From an uncultured Bacteroidales bacterium (lineage in GTDB: Bacteria > Bacteroidota > Bacteroidia > Bacteroidales > Bacteroidaceae), in assembly GCA_937916465.1 (NCBI GenBank), contig CALFTK010000055.1:1-57304 (forward strand): 57,304 bases of DNA. Direction: 5' to 3'. Below the pieces are notes generated by a model, which saw only the letters and a list, made by a program, of their open reading frames with translations, had not been told where the DNA came from and did no database searches. This document shows positions 1 to 7,598 of this stretch, piece by piece. The first letter of the stretch is position 1. Every line of letters begins with the position of its first letter. A program made the translations under genes and the position numbers.

Positions 1-484
1 AGGCATCACTCTTCTTAAAATCACTTATCATAGGTTGAAATGATTCCAATTGTTCACAGAACACATCTCGTTTATTTCCTATGGGACGCTGCTTAATGAT
101 CAAGAATGTTAAAACACCTACTGTATATATCACTAGTATAGCTAAAATAACATTTTCAGTACTATGATCTATCAATATTCCATTTTTTATAAATGCATAT
201 ATTATTGCGATACTAATTGCAGCTTCTGATGAAATTTCTATATATTTATAGACTGGAGGGCAGTTCTCTATGTTAAGATAAAGAAATTTACATAATCTAT
301 GCGGTCTATTTTCGTCAGTATCACCCAGCACAGAATTCAGCACTTTTGTAACAGTGGAATACAACGATGTAAAGAATATCACAGTAAGTAACGGATTTTG
401 CTTATAGAACAACACTATACAGATTGCTAAAATCCAATCCGCCAATGACACTAATAGTAAAAACACCTTTCTATACGTATTCAT
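1..484 (-). CDS. Membrane protein of unknown function, 3' end cut by the window edge
   Basis: I do not recognise this protein. The frame is open from an ATG at 484 to the window edge (161 residues, no stop), so the C-terminus is missing. It begins MNTYRKVFLLLVSLADW and has about four hydrophobic stretches (roughly residues 7-28, 32-48, 85-101 and 113-130). A polar segment rich in charged residues lies between the second and third (around DTDENRPHR), and the visible end is soluble (…FQPMISDFKKSDA). This looks like an integral membrane protein with a cytoplasmic tail. Upstream is a TAnnTTTG box (593-600) and a 41-base leader element also found before the DUF4419 gene, so the two genes may share regulation. 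The N-terminal ATG is the first in frame after the leader element. Function unknown. Confidence 0.6.
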   Translation of the reverse strand, partial: MNTYRKVFLLLVSLADWILAICIVLFYKQNPLLTVIFFTSLYSTVTKVLNSVLGDTDENRPHRLCKFLYLNIENCPPVYKYIEISSEAAISIAIIYAFIKNGILIDHSTENVILAILVIYTVGVLTFLIIKQRPIGNKRDVFCEQLESFQPMISDFKKSDA

Positions 485-513
485 ATATTGATTTAATTAT
501 AATTAATTACCAC

Positions 514-554
514 TTTAATAATCTCGTTTTTTAAACAGTTATCTGTTTGTTTTT
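514..554 (-). repeat. Conserved 5' leader element, copy 1
   Basis: A 41-base element in the 5' leader of the partial membrane protein gene. It matches 2188-2228 at 39 of 41 positions by eye. On the minus strand it holds an inverted repeat AAACAG-ATAA-CTGTTT followed by AAAAAACGAGATTATTAAA. The other copy is in the leader of the DUF4419 gene. Confidence 0.7.
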
Positions 555-592
555 AGTTAATACTCTAGCTACCTCTTCTTTATTATTTTTTG

Positions 593-600
593 CAAAATTA
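593..600 (-). promoter_or_regulatory. Candidate -7 box (TAATTTTG) for the partial membrane protein
   Basis: The minus strand reads TAATTTTG, fitting the Bacteroidetes -7 consensus TAnnTTTG, about 110 bases before the ATG at 484. The nearest TTG upstream is only 16 bases away, so a -33 element is not convincing. Confidence 0.4.
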
Positions 601-696
601 CAATAAGTTGTAGGCCCAATAGGCATATTTTACGTTGCAAAAATGTTGCATTTTGCATCAGAAGCACCAATCTTGTATAATTTTGTTCAAAAACAA

Positions 697-727
697 CTGT
701 TGGAGAAGCAGAACACCCCTCCAACAG
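697..727 (-). terminator. Rho-independent terminator-like hairpin after the DUF4419 gene
   Basis: A perfect 9-bp stem (CTGTTGGAG / CTCCAACAG) with a 13-base loop is followed on the minus strand by TTGTTTTTG. It lies about 45 bases past the DUF4419 stop codon. A related hairpin, whose two changed positions become G-U pairs, lies at 2416-2446. Confidence 0.6.
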
Positions 728-754
728 CCATCAATAACCATAAATTTGTATATG

Positions 755-769
755 TTGTCTTCACGACAA
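755..769 (-). repeat. Short stem-loop directly after a stop codon, copy A
   Basis: On the minus strand TTGTC-GTGAA-GACAA forms a 5-bp hairpin beginning three bases after the DUF4419 stop codon. The same motif follows the next two genes at 2474-2488 and 3888-3902. The differing bases keep pairing through G-U wobbles. Confidence 0.6.
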
Positions 770-772
770 TGT

Positions 773-2158
773 TTATCTTATTCTGACATTATCAAACCAT
801 AGTTTTGCCTTTACTCTATCTCCAGCAGATACCTTGCCATTAAGTTCCAGATAGTCTATCTGAATGTCACGTAACCATTCCGGCAATTCAGAGGTTTCAG
901 TAAATGTTAAAGTCAATCTGTAGATATGGTCAAACTCTTTCAACACTTCAGGAACTTCATCTACTTTCAGTTGAATTCCAAAAGAATCAGGGGTGTTTTT
1001 GCGTTTCAATGCCTCTAAATCCAAATCACTTTGTGTTCCTTGCTTAACTAACCAGCCTATATGCGGCTTGATTGAGTAATCAGATGTATTCTGCTCCCAA
1101 CCAAAGAATCCTGCCCATACTTCTAAATCTTCTGCATCTGCAGTATCTATGCCGTCTGAAATCTTGTAATCCAATCTTAACTTGACAATCTCGGATGGCA
1201 ATTCATCAAAATTACTTATCTGCTTAAAACTTTGGCGTGTACCATACTTGTTGTATGGATAAAAGGTAATGAACCAGCCGTTTACTATTTCAGGATCACC
1301 ACAGAATTCTGCTTTCTTTATTTTGACCATATCTTTCCAGAAGTCAACATTAGCATTACCCTCTGATGCAGCTATGAATTCATCAAGTATTGGAATAAGA
1401 CGGTCTGTCCACCATTTCAAATCATATTGTTCTAACTGCAGGGTCTTATCCTTCACTTTACGCCAGTCATCGGGTGTGCCTAAAAGTGTTACTTGAGGAA
1501 TACCACATACAATACGCATAACAATAAAGTCAAAATAGGATTCTACACTCTTCATTATTGTTATCTGAGAAGCAACTTTCTCTGTTATTGAAGTGGTAGA
1601 GAAATCGGATACAAGAGTATTGTATAAGTTATTCTTTGTCTTTTCTGCTATCCCATCGGCAAACTGGGATATTACATCTACCCAATCTATTTCTGACAAC
1701 TCTTTGTCTTTATGCTCTTCTCCTATATAGGCGGTGATATCTGTATCTATATCAGGTTTTACTATCTTGTTCTTTAATTGTTCACTATTGAAATTGACAT
1801 GATGTGAAAAGCCCTGACTAATAAGCATCCATATCATATCAGGAGATAACACTACAGGACGATGGTTAGCGTATGCTTCGCGCATGCCATTGAAGAATGG
1901 ATTATCGTCGTTTAATACTAAGCTTCTATCACCAACGCTATGATATAGTATATTATTGTAGTCCGATTGTTCTGCACGTTTACTATAATCTACACTACCC
2001 ATTGAATATAGAATCACATCATAAGCATCTCTAAAAGTGTATTCTTTTAACAATTCAGTAGGCTTTGAAAGCTCTTCAATCTGGAAGGTTACTCCATCTT
2101 CTGCACTGCTTGATATAGCAATGCCTAACAATGCCATTATAAACAGAACTCTTCTCAT
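773..2158 (-). CDS. DUF4419-family secreted protein
   Basis: A 461-residue protein with a signal peptide (MRRVLFIMALLGIAISSSAEDG). Around residues 90-125 it has the DUF4419 hallmark NHRPVVLSPDMIWMLISQGF followed by SHHVNFNSEQL, and the family match continues across most of the chain (GTPDDWRKVKDKTLQLEQYDL, then WKDMVKIKK). DUF4419 proteins have no established biochemical function that I know of. The signal peptide places it in the periplasm or on the surface. No lipobox cysteine is seen. The gene has its own -7 box and a leader element also found before the next gene downstream, plus a terminator-like hairpin behind it. The ATG at 2158 gives a well-formed signal peptide. The family call is firm; the function is not known. 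Confidence 0.8.
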   Translation of the reverse strand: MRRVLFIMALLGIAISSSAEDGVTFQIEELSKPTELLKEYTFRDAYDVILYSMGSVDYSKRAEQSDYNNILYHSVGDRSLVLNDDNPFFNGMREAYANHRPVVLSPDMIWMLISQGFSHHVNFNSEQLKNKIVKPDIDTDITAYIGEEHKDKELSEIDWVDVISQFADGIAEKTKNNLYNTLVSDFSTTSITEKVASQITIMKSVESYFDFIVMRIVCGIPQVTLLGTPDDWRKVKDKTLQLEQYDLKWWTDRLIPILDEFIAASEGNANVDFWKDMVKIKKAEFCGDPEIVNGWFITFYPYNKYGTRQSFKQISNFDELPSEIVKLRLDYKISDGIDTADAEDLEVWAGFFGWEQNTSDYSIKPHIGWLVKQGTQSDLDLEALKRKNTPDSFGIQLKVDEVPEVLKEFDHIYRLTLTFTETSELPEWLRDIQIDYLELNGKVSAGDRVKAKLWFDNVRIR

Positions 2159-2187
2159 AACACAAAAATTAAGTTAGGTTAATATGA

Positions 2188-2228
2188 TTTAATAATCTCG
2201 TTTTTTTAACAGTTATCCGTTTGTTTTT
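2188..2228 (-). repeat. Conserved 5' leader element, copy 2
   Basis: Second copy of the 41-base element at 514-554, here in the leader of the DUF4419 gene. The minus-strand inverted repeat is AACGG-ATAA-CTGTT. The single change in the arm is compensated by a G-U pair, which argues for RNA structure or selection on the site. Confidence 0.7.
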
Positions 2229-2240
2229 TTTTGTTGGGAA

Positions 2241-2248
2241 CAAAAGTA
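2241..2248 (-). promoter_or_regulatory. Candidate -7 box (TACTTTTG) for the DUF4419 gene
   Basis: The minus strand reads TACTTTTG, fitting TAnnTTTG, about 83 bases before the ATG at 2158. The leader element lies between the box and the start codon. No clear TTG sits at -33; the region there is T-rich. Confidence 0.45.
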
Positions 2249-2277
2249 TGGATTGTCTGTTTAAAAACATAAAAATA

Positions 2278-2300
2278 GGTGTGACATTTGCTGTCACACC
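2278..2300 (-). terminator. Terminator-like hairpin with GTGACATTTGCTGTCAC core
   Basis: A 9-bp perfect stem (GGTGTGACA / TGTCACACC) with loop TTTGC, followed on the minus strand by TATTTTTATGTTTTT. The 17-base core is identical to that of the terminator at 9777-9801, 7.5 kb away. Confidence 0.55.
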
Positions 2301-2321
2301 CTAAAAATTCTATTGATGATT

Positions 2322-2450
2322 TTAATTATATTCCTTATTAAAATCAAAAGCGAGATACTCAGGTGCAATAAACAGCAATGAGAGTACAGCAGAAAACCCT
2401 GCAGGATTTTCAAAACTGCCGGAGAAGCAAAACACCCCTCCAACAGTCAT
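2322..2450 (-). pseudogene. 42-codon ORF, possible remnant of a FISUMP-type C-terminus
   Basis: The frame opens at ATG 2450 and ends with TAA at 2322-2324. It contains FENPAGFSAV, which resembles motifs in FISUMP-type domains of Bacteroidetes surface proteins, the same domain class as the gene just upstream. The first codons overlap the terminator-like hairpin at 2416-2446. The duplicate region near 690-730 keeps the opening codons (M-A-V-G-G-V-F-C-F-S) but stops soon after. It may be a decayed paralogue tail; translation is not supported by anything else. Confidence 0.25.
2416..2446 (-). terminator. Terminator-like hairpin after the FISUMP lipoprotein gene
   Basis: On the minus strand CTGTTGGAG pairs with CTCCGGCAG through two G-U wobbles and is followed by TTTTG. 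It is the counterpart of the hairpin at 697-727; about 80 bases around the two are nearly identical. Confidence 0.5.
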
Positions 2451-2473
2451 CAATAACCATAAATTTGTATATG

Positions 2474-2488
2474 CTGTCTTCACGACAA
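2474..2488 (-). repeat. Short stem-loop directly after a stop codon, copy B
   Basis: On the minus strand TTGTC-GTGAA-GACAG, beginning seven bases after the stop of the FISUMP lipoprotein gene. Same motif as at 755-769 and 3888-3902. Confidence 0.6.
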
Positions 2489-2495
2489 TGCTTAT

Positions 2496-3794
2496 TTACT
2501 TAGGATCATAGACAGGACGGACACTTAATCCACAGCTTCTGCTTTCACTTGAAATAAATGGATCCTTATTTTGCCATAATACTAGATTCTTAGCTTTTGT
2601 ATTATCATCTACATCTATAGAGGAAGACATATAGCAACCTTCCTCATTCTCTACATTTTCACCATATCTATAATGGCGTTTCCCTTCCCAAGAACCTGCT
2701 AAAGGAAGAAATATTTGATTGTTATTTATCTTGCTAGTAAAAGCACATCCAATAATTCCATTGATTGAATGAATCAAATAAGTACAATTATCTATCAATT
2801 CTTGGAATTCTTCACTTGACGGAGTTCTCCAATTTTGCCCCCATGCGCTTGTGGCTACGTCATCAACAGCTGTTAATGTTACATTATTATCAATGTCTTT
2901 GGAATATTTAGTATAATTCTCATTATACCATTTATATTCTTGCTCTGTATATGATAATTTTTGCTCTGTTTCTCCCCAAGCATAATAACCACCTATTTCT
3001 TCTTTTTGAGTTGCACCTACATTACAAGTAGCCCACTGTACCGAAAGTCCCATATCTACTGCTGTATGCTCCATCTCATTTGCCTTAATAAATTGCTGTG
3101 CTTCAAATATATTACCTTCAGGAAAAATCTTATTCTTCATATAAGTGGCAATAATACCTGCAGGTATGACTGTTGTAGGTATTGCCTTATTTCCATTAAT
3201 TTTATAACTATTATATAACATTCTGATATCAAGTTGTTTTATAGGTGAAGCAGAAGCATAAATAAAATGGTCTTCTAATATATCAAGTGCTATGTATTCA
3301 CCGCGCTTTAACCTTGCTCCGGATTGGGAATGTTTTTTTAAGGTATCGTACAAATACATTCCTTTGGGTAGAGCTGCTGTCACCCATTCATCTTGACTAG
3401 TTTTGTACACATCAACGAAACCAAACCAATCATTGGCTATGTATCCCGTAGGTGTCTCTTCAAGCATACACATCACATGGTTATATCTTAAATAATTAGG
3501 GGTAGTTTTGTGAGCCATAAAACTAAATTCAACAATCTGTTTAGGGGAGTCCATATGACCATCAACAACATTTCGAACCTTCATTCTTGCAATTGTCTTG
3601 TATTCATATACAGTTGGTATTATTAACGAAGAATCTACTATAGATGTCTCTATTATATCACCTATAACGATGATATGGTTAGTGCTTTTCGCTAATCCTG
3701 ACTCAAAGGAAGCATCACTACTACAGCTTGATACTGTTAGCACTGCAACGGCCATCACTGATAGCCACATTGCTTTAAATACTTTCTTGTTCAT
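2496..3794 (-). CDS. Lipoprotein with C-terminal FISUMP-type domain
   Basis: A 432-residue lipoprotein: the signal peptide ends in a lipobox (VLTVSSCSSD, Cys24), so it is probably membrane-anchored. Residues about 30-235 are an uncharacterised N-terminal region. Residues about 240-430 match the Fibrobacter succinogenes major paralogous (FISUMP/DUF1566-like) domain: AVDMGLSVQWATCNVGAT, GGYYAWGE, AWGQNWRTPSSEEFQELI, FLPLAGSW and SRSCGLSVRPVYD. These domains are common in Bacteroidetes surface proteins and their ligands are mostly unknown. The gene lies between the DUF4419 gene and a small secreted protein and shares their post-stop hairpin. No TAnnTTTG box was found in the 114 bases upstream, so readthrough from the 3909-4496 gene is possible. 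Confidence 0.75.
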   Translation of the reverse strand: MNKKVFKAMWLSVMAVAVLTVSSCSSDASFESGLAKSTNHIIVIGDIIETSIVDSSLIIPTVYEYKTIARMKVRNVVDGHMDSPKQIVEFSFMAHKTTPNYLRYNHVMCMLEETPTGYIANDWFGFVDVYKTSQDEWVTAALPKGMYLYDTLKKHSQSGARLKRGEYIALDILEDHFIYASASPIKQLDIRMLYNSYKINGNKAIPTTVIPAGIIATYMKNKIFPEGNIFEAQQFIKANEMEHTAVDMGLSVQWATCNVGATQKEEIGGYYAWGETEQKLSYTEQEYKWYNENYTKYSKDIDNNVTLTAVDDVATSAWGQNWRTPSSEEFQELIDNCTYLIHSINGIIGCAFTSKINNNQIFLPLAGSWEGKRHYRYGENVENEEGCYMSSSIDVDDNTKAKNLVLWQNKDPFISSESRSCGLSVRPVYDPK

Positions 3795-3887
3795 AATGTT
3801 TGAATTAGTTTTGTTGTTATTTCTATTTATAATCGTTTTCTTGTTTTATCTATATGCTTACTAATCAGCTACCACCACTCAACAGTG

Positions 3888-3902
3888 CCGTCATCACGAC
3901 AA
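3888..3902 (-). repeat. Short stem-loop directly after a stop codon, copy C
   Basis: On the minus strand TTGTC-GTGAT-GACGG, six bases after the stop of the small secreted protein. The stem is kept by two G-U pairs relative to copies A and B. Downstream sequence differs from A and B. Confidence 0.5.
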
Positions 3903-3908
3903 TGTTTG

Positions 3909-4496
3909 TTATCTATTCAGGAGATGTGCTATTAGTTCTACGGCATCCTTAGATGAATCATTGTTATTGTATCCGTTGTATTCAACAACCGTATTCTTAT
4001 CTGCGAACAAATAGCTTTCTCCATCCATAATAAGTGAAGTAGGATTGGGATCAGGTGCTTTGTACTGCGATAGCGCTGATTTTACAGCTATAACTACAGA
4101 TTCGGCAGTTGCTTTATCTAAAGAAACAACCTTTGTAGTTATTTTAGCATCAAAAACCAAATCTTCTTGGTTAACTTCAATGCGATTTTTTATTGTCATA
4201 GGTGCTCCTGTATAACTATTCACACTTGCTGTTGATGAGTATTTCTGCCCATCTATCATAGTGAAAATATTGCGATTAACCTTCTTGAATATTAAAAAGG
4301 GTTCGTTTCCCTTAACCACATAAGAGACTCCATATTCTCCATCAAAAGATGGTTTGAATATATAGCCATATACCATCTCTTCTACAAGTAACGAATCTTT
4401 TAGAACTTCGTTATATGACTTGTAATTAAAAAAATCTTCAGCTTGTGCATTTATGCTAAGCACAAACAACAACATGAACAATAAGACTTTTCTCAT
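3909..4496 (-). CDS. Small secreted protein of unknown function
   Basis: A 195-residue protein with a clear signal peptide (MRKVLLFMLLFVLSINAQAED). I do not recognise the mature domain. It is mostly beta-like, with segments such as VSYVVKGNEPFLIFKKV and DGQKYSSTASVNSYTG, and a lysine- and serine-rich stretch before the C-terminal helix DAVELIAHLLNR. No lipobox or transmembrane segment follows the signal peptide, so it is probably periplasmic or exported. It has a TATCTTTG promoter box and a 5' hairpin upstream, and its stop codon is followed by the same short stem-loop as the next two genes. These three neighbours may act together, but nothing here shows how. Confidence 0.65.
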   Translation of the reverse strand: MRKVLLFMLLFVLSINAQAEDFFNYKSYNEVLKDSLLVEEMVYGYIFKPSFDGEYGVSYVVKGNEPFLIFKKVNRNIFTMIDGQKYSSTASVNSYTGAPMTIKNRIEVNQEDLVFDAKITTKVVSLDKATAESVVIAVKSALSQYKAPDPNPTSLIMDGESYLFADKNTVVEYNGYNNNDSSKDAVELIAHLLNR

Positions 4497-4525
4497 AATG
4501 CATTATAATTTAGTTTGTTTTATCT

Positions 4526-4559
4526 CCAAGATACGGTTAAGCGAGCGCAAGTATCTTGG
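4526..4559 (-). promoter_or_regulatory. 5'-terminal inverted repeat in the leader of the small secreted protein
   Basis: A perfect 9-bp inverted repeat (CCAAGATAC / GTATCTTGG) with a 16-base loop containing GCGAGCGC. Given the -7 box at 4570-4577, transcription would start about four bases before the stem, so the mRNA would begin with this hairpin. It could stabilise the message or be a protein-binding site. Confidence 0.55.
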
Positions 4560-4569
4560 AAATTTATTT

Positions 4570-4577
4570 CAAAGATA
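4570..4577 (-). promoter_or_regulatory. Candidate -7 box (TATCTTTG) for the small secreted protein
   Basis: The minus strand reads TATCTTTG, fitting TAnnTTTG, about 75 bases before the ATG at 4496. No TTG was found at the usual -33 distance. The rest of the 200-base gap up to the GH16 stop codon holds nothing else I recognise. Confidence 0.45.
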
Positions 4578-4697
4578 CAGACAAATAATAATTAAAAAGA
4601 ATAATTCAGCAAAAACAATCTATCAAACAAACAGCATACAACACTGTAAATCAATAAGATACAAACAGCATCATGTTTATTTTCTATCATTATTACT

Positions 4698-5672
4698 TTA
4701 TCTTCTTATATATCTTGCTGTAAAACTATCGCCTTCACGAACCAAATAGAGGCCATCAGAATTAACACTGCTTACAGATATTCCGTTAAGCGAATATATC
4801 TCTTTTTGAACCTCTTGACTATGCACTGTTTCTACTGAAGTATCAACGGGTACAGCTTTATATACACGTACATAATCTACCAACATTTTCTGAGGAAAAA
4901 TTGTATCGTCTATACCCTGTTGTCCTCCCCAAGTACCACCTACAGCTACATTTAATATTAAATGAAAACGCTGATCGAAAGGCCAGGTTATATGTCCTTT
5001 GCCTTCGTTTTTATAGGTCATATAGGTATTTCCGTTTACCTGAAATTCCATTTTATCTTCTGTCCATATAAGACCATAAGTATGGTAAACAGAATATGGT
5101 GAATATACACTTTTTGTAGCGCCTTGACCTTCACTACGTTTATCAGGATTGGTTGATGTATGATGTACATTGGCATGAACATTACCTTTATCAAAGCCCA
5201 CATACTCCATTATATCTATTTCTCCGCTTTTGGGCCATCCACCATACACGTCATCTGTTGGCATCATCCATATAGCAGGCCAAATTCCTACTCCCCGAGG
5301 TAACTTGGCCCGTACCTCTATCTTTCCGTATAGCCAATCTCCCTTATATCTTGTAATAAGTCTGGCCGAGGTGTAATTCTTGGTTTCACCATCTCCTGCC
5401 CAGTAATAATCCTCTTTACGGGCCTCTATAACCAGTTTTCCATCCTCTACCCAAGCATTACCATCTTTTGAAGTTGTATAGTTCTGGGCTTCATCGTTAC
5501 CCCAGTTCCAATTATTTCCACTTGTATCGAAACTCCACTTTTGTGGGTCGGGCACACCGTTATAATCGAACTCATCACTCCACACAAGTTCCCATTCGGT
5601 AGTTTGTGCTTGTAATCCAACTACAGGCAGAGCAAACACAAAAAACAGCACTAACTTATTGAAGATATTCAT
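4698..5672 (-). CDS. GH16 family endo-beta-glucanase (laminarinase/lichenase type)
   Basis: A 324-residue secreted glycoside hydrolase family 16 enzyme. The signal peptide (to about residue 23) is followed by a full GH16 jelly-roll. The catalytic motif GEIDIMEYVG carries E151 (nucleophile), D153 and E156 (acid/base), in the E-x-D-x-x-E spacing. GH16 enzymes of this type cut beta-1,3 or mixed-linked beta-glucans; I cannot tell which. Residues about 275-324 (EIYSLNGISVSSVNSDGLYL…RYIRR) resemble a type IX secretion sorting domain, suggesting surface or extracellular placement. It is the last gene of the operon with the 5697-7571 protein, GH5 and GH26 (24-base gap to the gene before it). The family call is firm; specificity is inferred. 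Confidence 0.9.
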   Translation of the reverse strand: MNIFNKLVLFFVFALPVVGLQAQTTEWELVWSDEFDYNGVPDPQKWSFDTSGNNWNWGNDEAQNYTTSKDGNAWVEDGKLVIEARKEDYYWAGDGETKNYTSARLITRYKGDWLYGKIEVRAKLPRGVGIWPAIWMMPTDDVYGGWPKSGEIDIMEYVGFDKGNVHANVHHTSTNPDKRSEGQGATKSVYSPYSVYHTYGLIWTEDKMEFQVNGNTYMTYKNEGKGHITWPFDQRFHLILNVAVGGTWGGQQGIDDTIFPQKMLVDYVRVYKAVPVDTSVETVHSQEVQKEIYSLNGISVSSVNSDGLYLVREGDSFTARYIRR

Positions 5673-5696
5673 AATATATTTGTTGTCAATTATTAA

Positions 5697-7571
5697 TTAC
5701 TCAAATCTTAACACTCTGTACGAATGAGGCTTTATTGTTACACTATAAGACGATTTTGCAGGAGCATTTCCGTATGAAAAACGCTGTTGTCCCTTAATCT
5801 CCTGACCGGTCAGCATATCTTTTGCCAAATTTTTCTTCGATGCAGAACCTACAACATTGATAGTTACCTCTTCGTCATAGAATGATTCAACCACAATGGT
5901 ATTGTTATCATATACGTATAGAGCTATATTGTTTGGTCCCTCTATGGTATATGGTAATGTTCTGGCACTTACCAATTCACGTATTCTGTTCAAAGCCATA
6001 TTAGGTAAACTATATAAATCGGCAAAATTATCAGGCACTACAAACAGATATAGATTACCCTTTGAGTAGTTGCCTCTATGTATCATTGGCCAACCTAAAC
6101 CTGCATCCATTCCCGATATTATCTCCCATGAATCGTTTGTCTGATACTGTACCTGCTGCATCAATATAGGTTTCTTAGTTGGAATAATTTGACCAGAAAG
6201 CATCACTTCATTTATCAATGCTTTTCTGTCTGTATATTCCAAATCTACAATCTTCTCTATCCCTTTTCCTTGAAGAGCACGCAGCAGACCTGATGTTATC
6301 ATCACATCTTTACCATCTCTAAGCTGTTTTTCAATTTTTGAAACTATATCCTTATCGGCCTTTGCCTGTTCCGTTAGGATAATAAACTCTTCGTCAGCAG
6401 GGAATTCAGGAACCAGATCCATAGGAATACCTATCATTCCAAAATAGTTCTGAAGAAAATCTTCGCCTGTTGAATGGTATGGTTTGTAACTCTTGATTGC
6501 CATTGGTTCACCTAAAAAGCCTATAGCTTTATCTACCTCTTCCAGACTATATCCTGCTGCACGGGCAATGGTTGTAGGAGTTACTGTCTCTTTGTGGATT
6601 TTTACAGGTTGCATCATCTTATCGAAATCGAAGCTTGTTCCCTGACCTTGCCAGGCAGCACGGTGGCTGTCACGAATAGGATACAGCATCTGACGATAGT
6701 CGAACAGAGTTATCTCCGGAGCTTTAGCAAACATTGTTATCCATAGCTGCTCGCTGTAACGGTCTATGGTACGCATGCCTCCAGTATCTACCCATCCACC
6801 ACCATTACGACCGGGAGCTAAATTATTGTAATAACGCCATACTAAATAGCCTAAATATGGTTGCAGATGCTGATTGCTACGTACTGCATCGCGAGTTTCG
6901 GTACCTGTATATACACCATCAAACATCTTTGGGCCTTTATCCAAATCGAAACCCAACCCTTGGAAATGATCATACCAGTTAGGGTATTTGATTATCACGT
7001 TAACATCAGGATTAACTTTTTTTGCCGGTTTCAATATAACTTCCTGACCTGCATCATTCATCAGTTCCAAACGATATTCGGTCCAGGTCCTGTCACCTTT
7101 AGCCTCAATACAATAGTCACATTTACAGTCTGTAAAGAAGAAGTCATCAAGTATAACTTCGTCGAACAGACTTGCTGTCAGTTCTATTATCTCCTGTGCT
7201 TTTGCTCTCTCTTTGGGATCTTGATAACAGAATGTTTCAAAACTGTTGCTTTCATCTATGGTGTAGGTTATACCACCTGCCACTTCTATATCTCTATCTT
7301 CGAAGAACTTGATTATTCTCTTCATATCATCTTTGTTTATGATAAGAAGGTCTCTATGAGTCTCCAGATAGATTTTATCTACCTTGATTTGGTTTGATAT
7401 TACATTCCAGGTAGAATCAAGCCAATGCTGGTCTGTCATTTTCTGCACTTCGTAAGCACGAGTGTAAATGGCTACCTTAAAATTTTTGTAGTTTTGTTTT
7501 GCCTGTAGCTGAGCAGGCAGTACAGCTGTCAGTAATAGTAAAGCTGTAAAGAATCTGGTAAAAAGTTTCAT
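5697..7571 (-). CDS. Secreted TIM-barrel-like protein, putative glycoside hydrolase, unassigned
   Basis: A 624-residue protein with a signal peptide (…LLLLTAVLPAQLQAKQ). I do not recognise it as a named family. The region from about residue 30 to 330 reads like a TIM barrel of a retaining or isomerising hydrolase: FKVAIYTRAYEV, KIYLETHRDLL, IEVAGGITYTID, EVILDDFFFTDCKCDYC, VNVIIKYPNWYDHF, MFDGVYTGTETRD and ITLFDYRQMLYP. Acidic residues at strand ends (the DD in ILDDFFFTD, the E in TGTETRD) are the best catalytic candidates. The second half contains a glutamine-amidotransferase-like or beta-galactosidase-like region and a C-terminal beta domain ending SYRVLRFE. It sits between GH5 and GH16 with 24- and 27-base gaps. 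Its role in beta-mannan or glucan breakdown is inferred from context only. Confidence 0.6.
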   Translation of the reverse strand: MKLFTRFFTALLLLTAVLPAQLQAKQNYKNFKVAIYTRAYEVQKMTDQHWLDSTWNVISNQIKVDKIYLETHRDLLIINKDDMKRIIKFFEDRDIEVAGGITYTIDESNSFETFCYQDPKERAKAQEIIELTASLFDEVILDDFFFTDCKCDYCIEAKGDRTWTEYRLELMNDAGQEVILKPAKKVNPDVNVIIKYPNWYDHFQGLGFDLDKGPKMFDGVYTGTETRDAVRSNQHLQPYLGYLVWRYYNNLAPGRNGGGWVDTGGMRTIDRYSEQLWITMFAKAPEITLFDYRQMLYPIRDSHRAAWQGQGTSFDFDKMMQPVKIHKETVTPTTIARAAGYSLEEVDKAIGFLGEPMAIKSYKPYHSTGEDFLQNYFGMIGIPMDLVPEFPADEEFIILTEQAKADKDIVSKIEKQLRDGKDVMITSGLLRALQGKGIEKIVDLEYTDRKALINEVMLSGQIIPTKKPILMQQVQYQTNDSWEIISGMDAGLGWPMIHRGNYSKGNLYLFVVPDNFADLYSLPNMALNRIRELVSARTLPYTIEGPNNIALYVYDNNTIVVESFYDEEVTINVVGSASKKNLAKDMLTGQEIKGQQRFSYGNAPAKSSYSVTIKPHSYRVLRFE

Positions 7572-7598
7572 CTCTGTATAAATTATTGGTTAGTTTAA

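Noticed and set aside
6734..7397. Plus-strand open frames across the TIM-barrel gene
   Set aside because: Antisense shadows of a well-formed secreted protein, with no promoter or family match.
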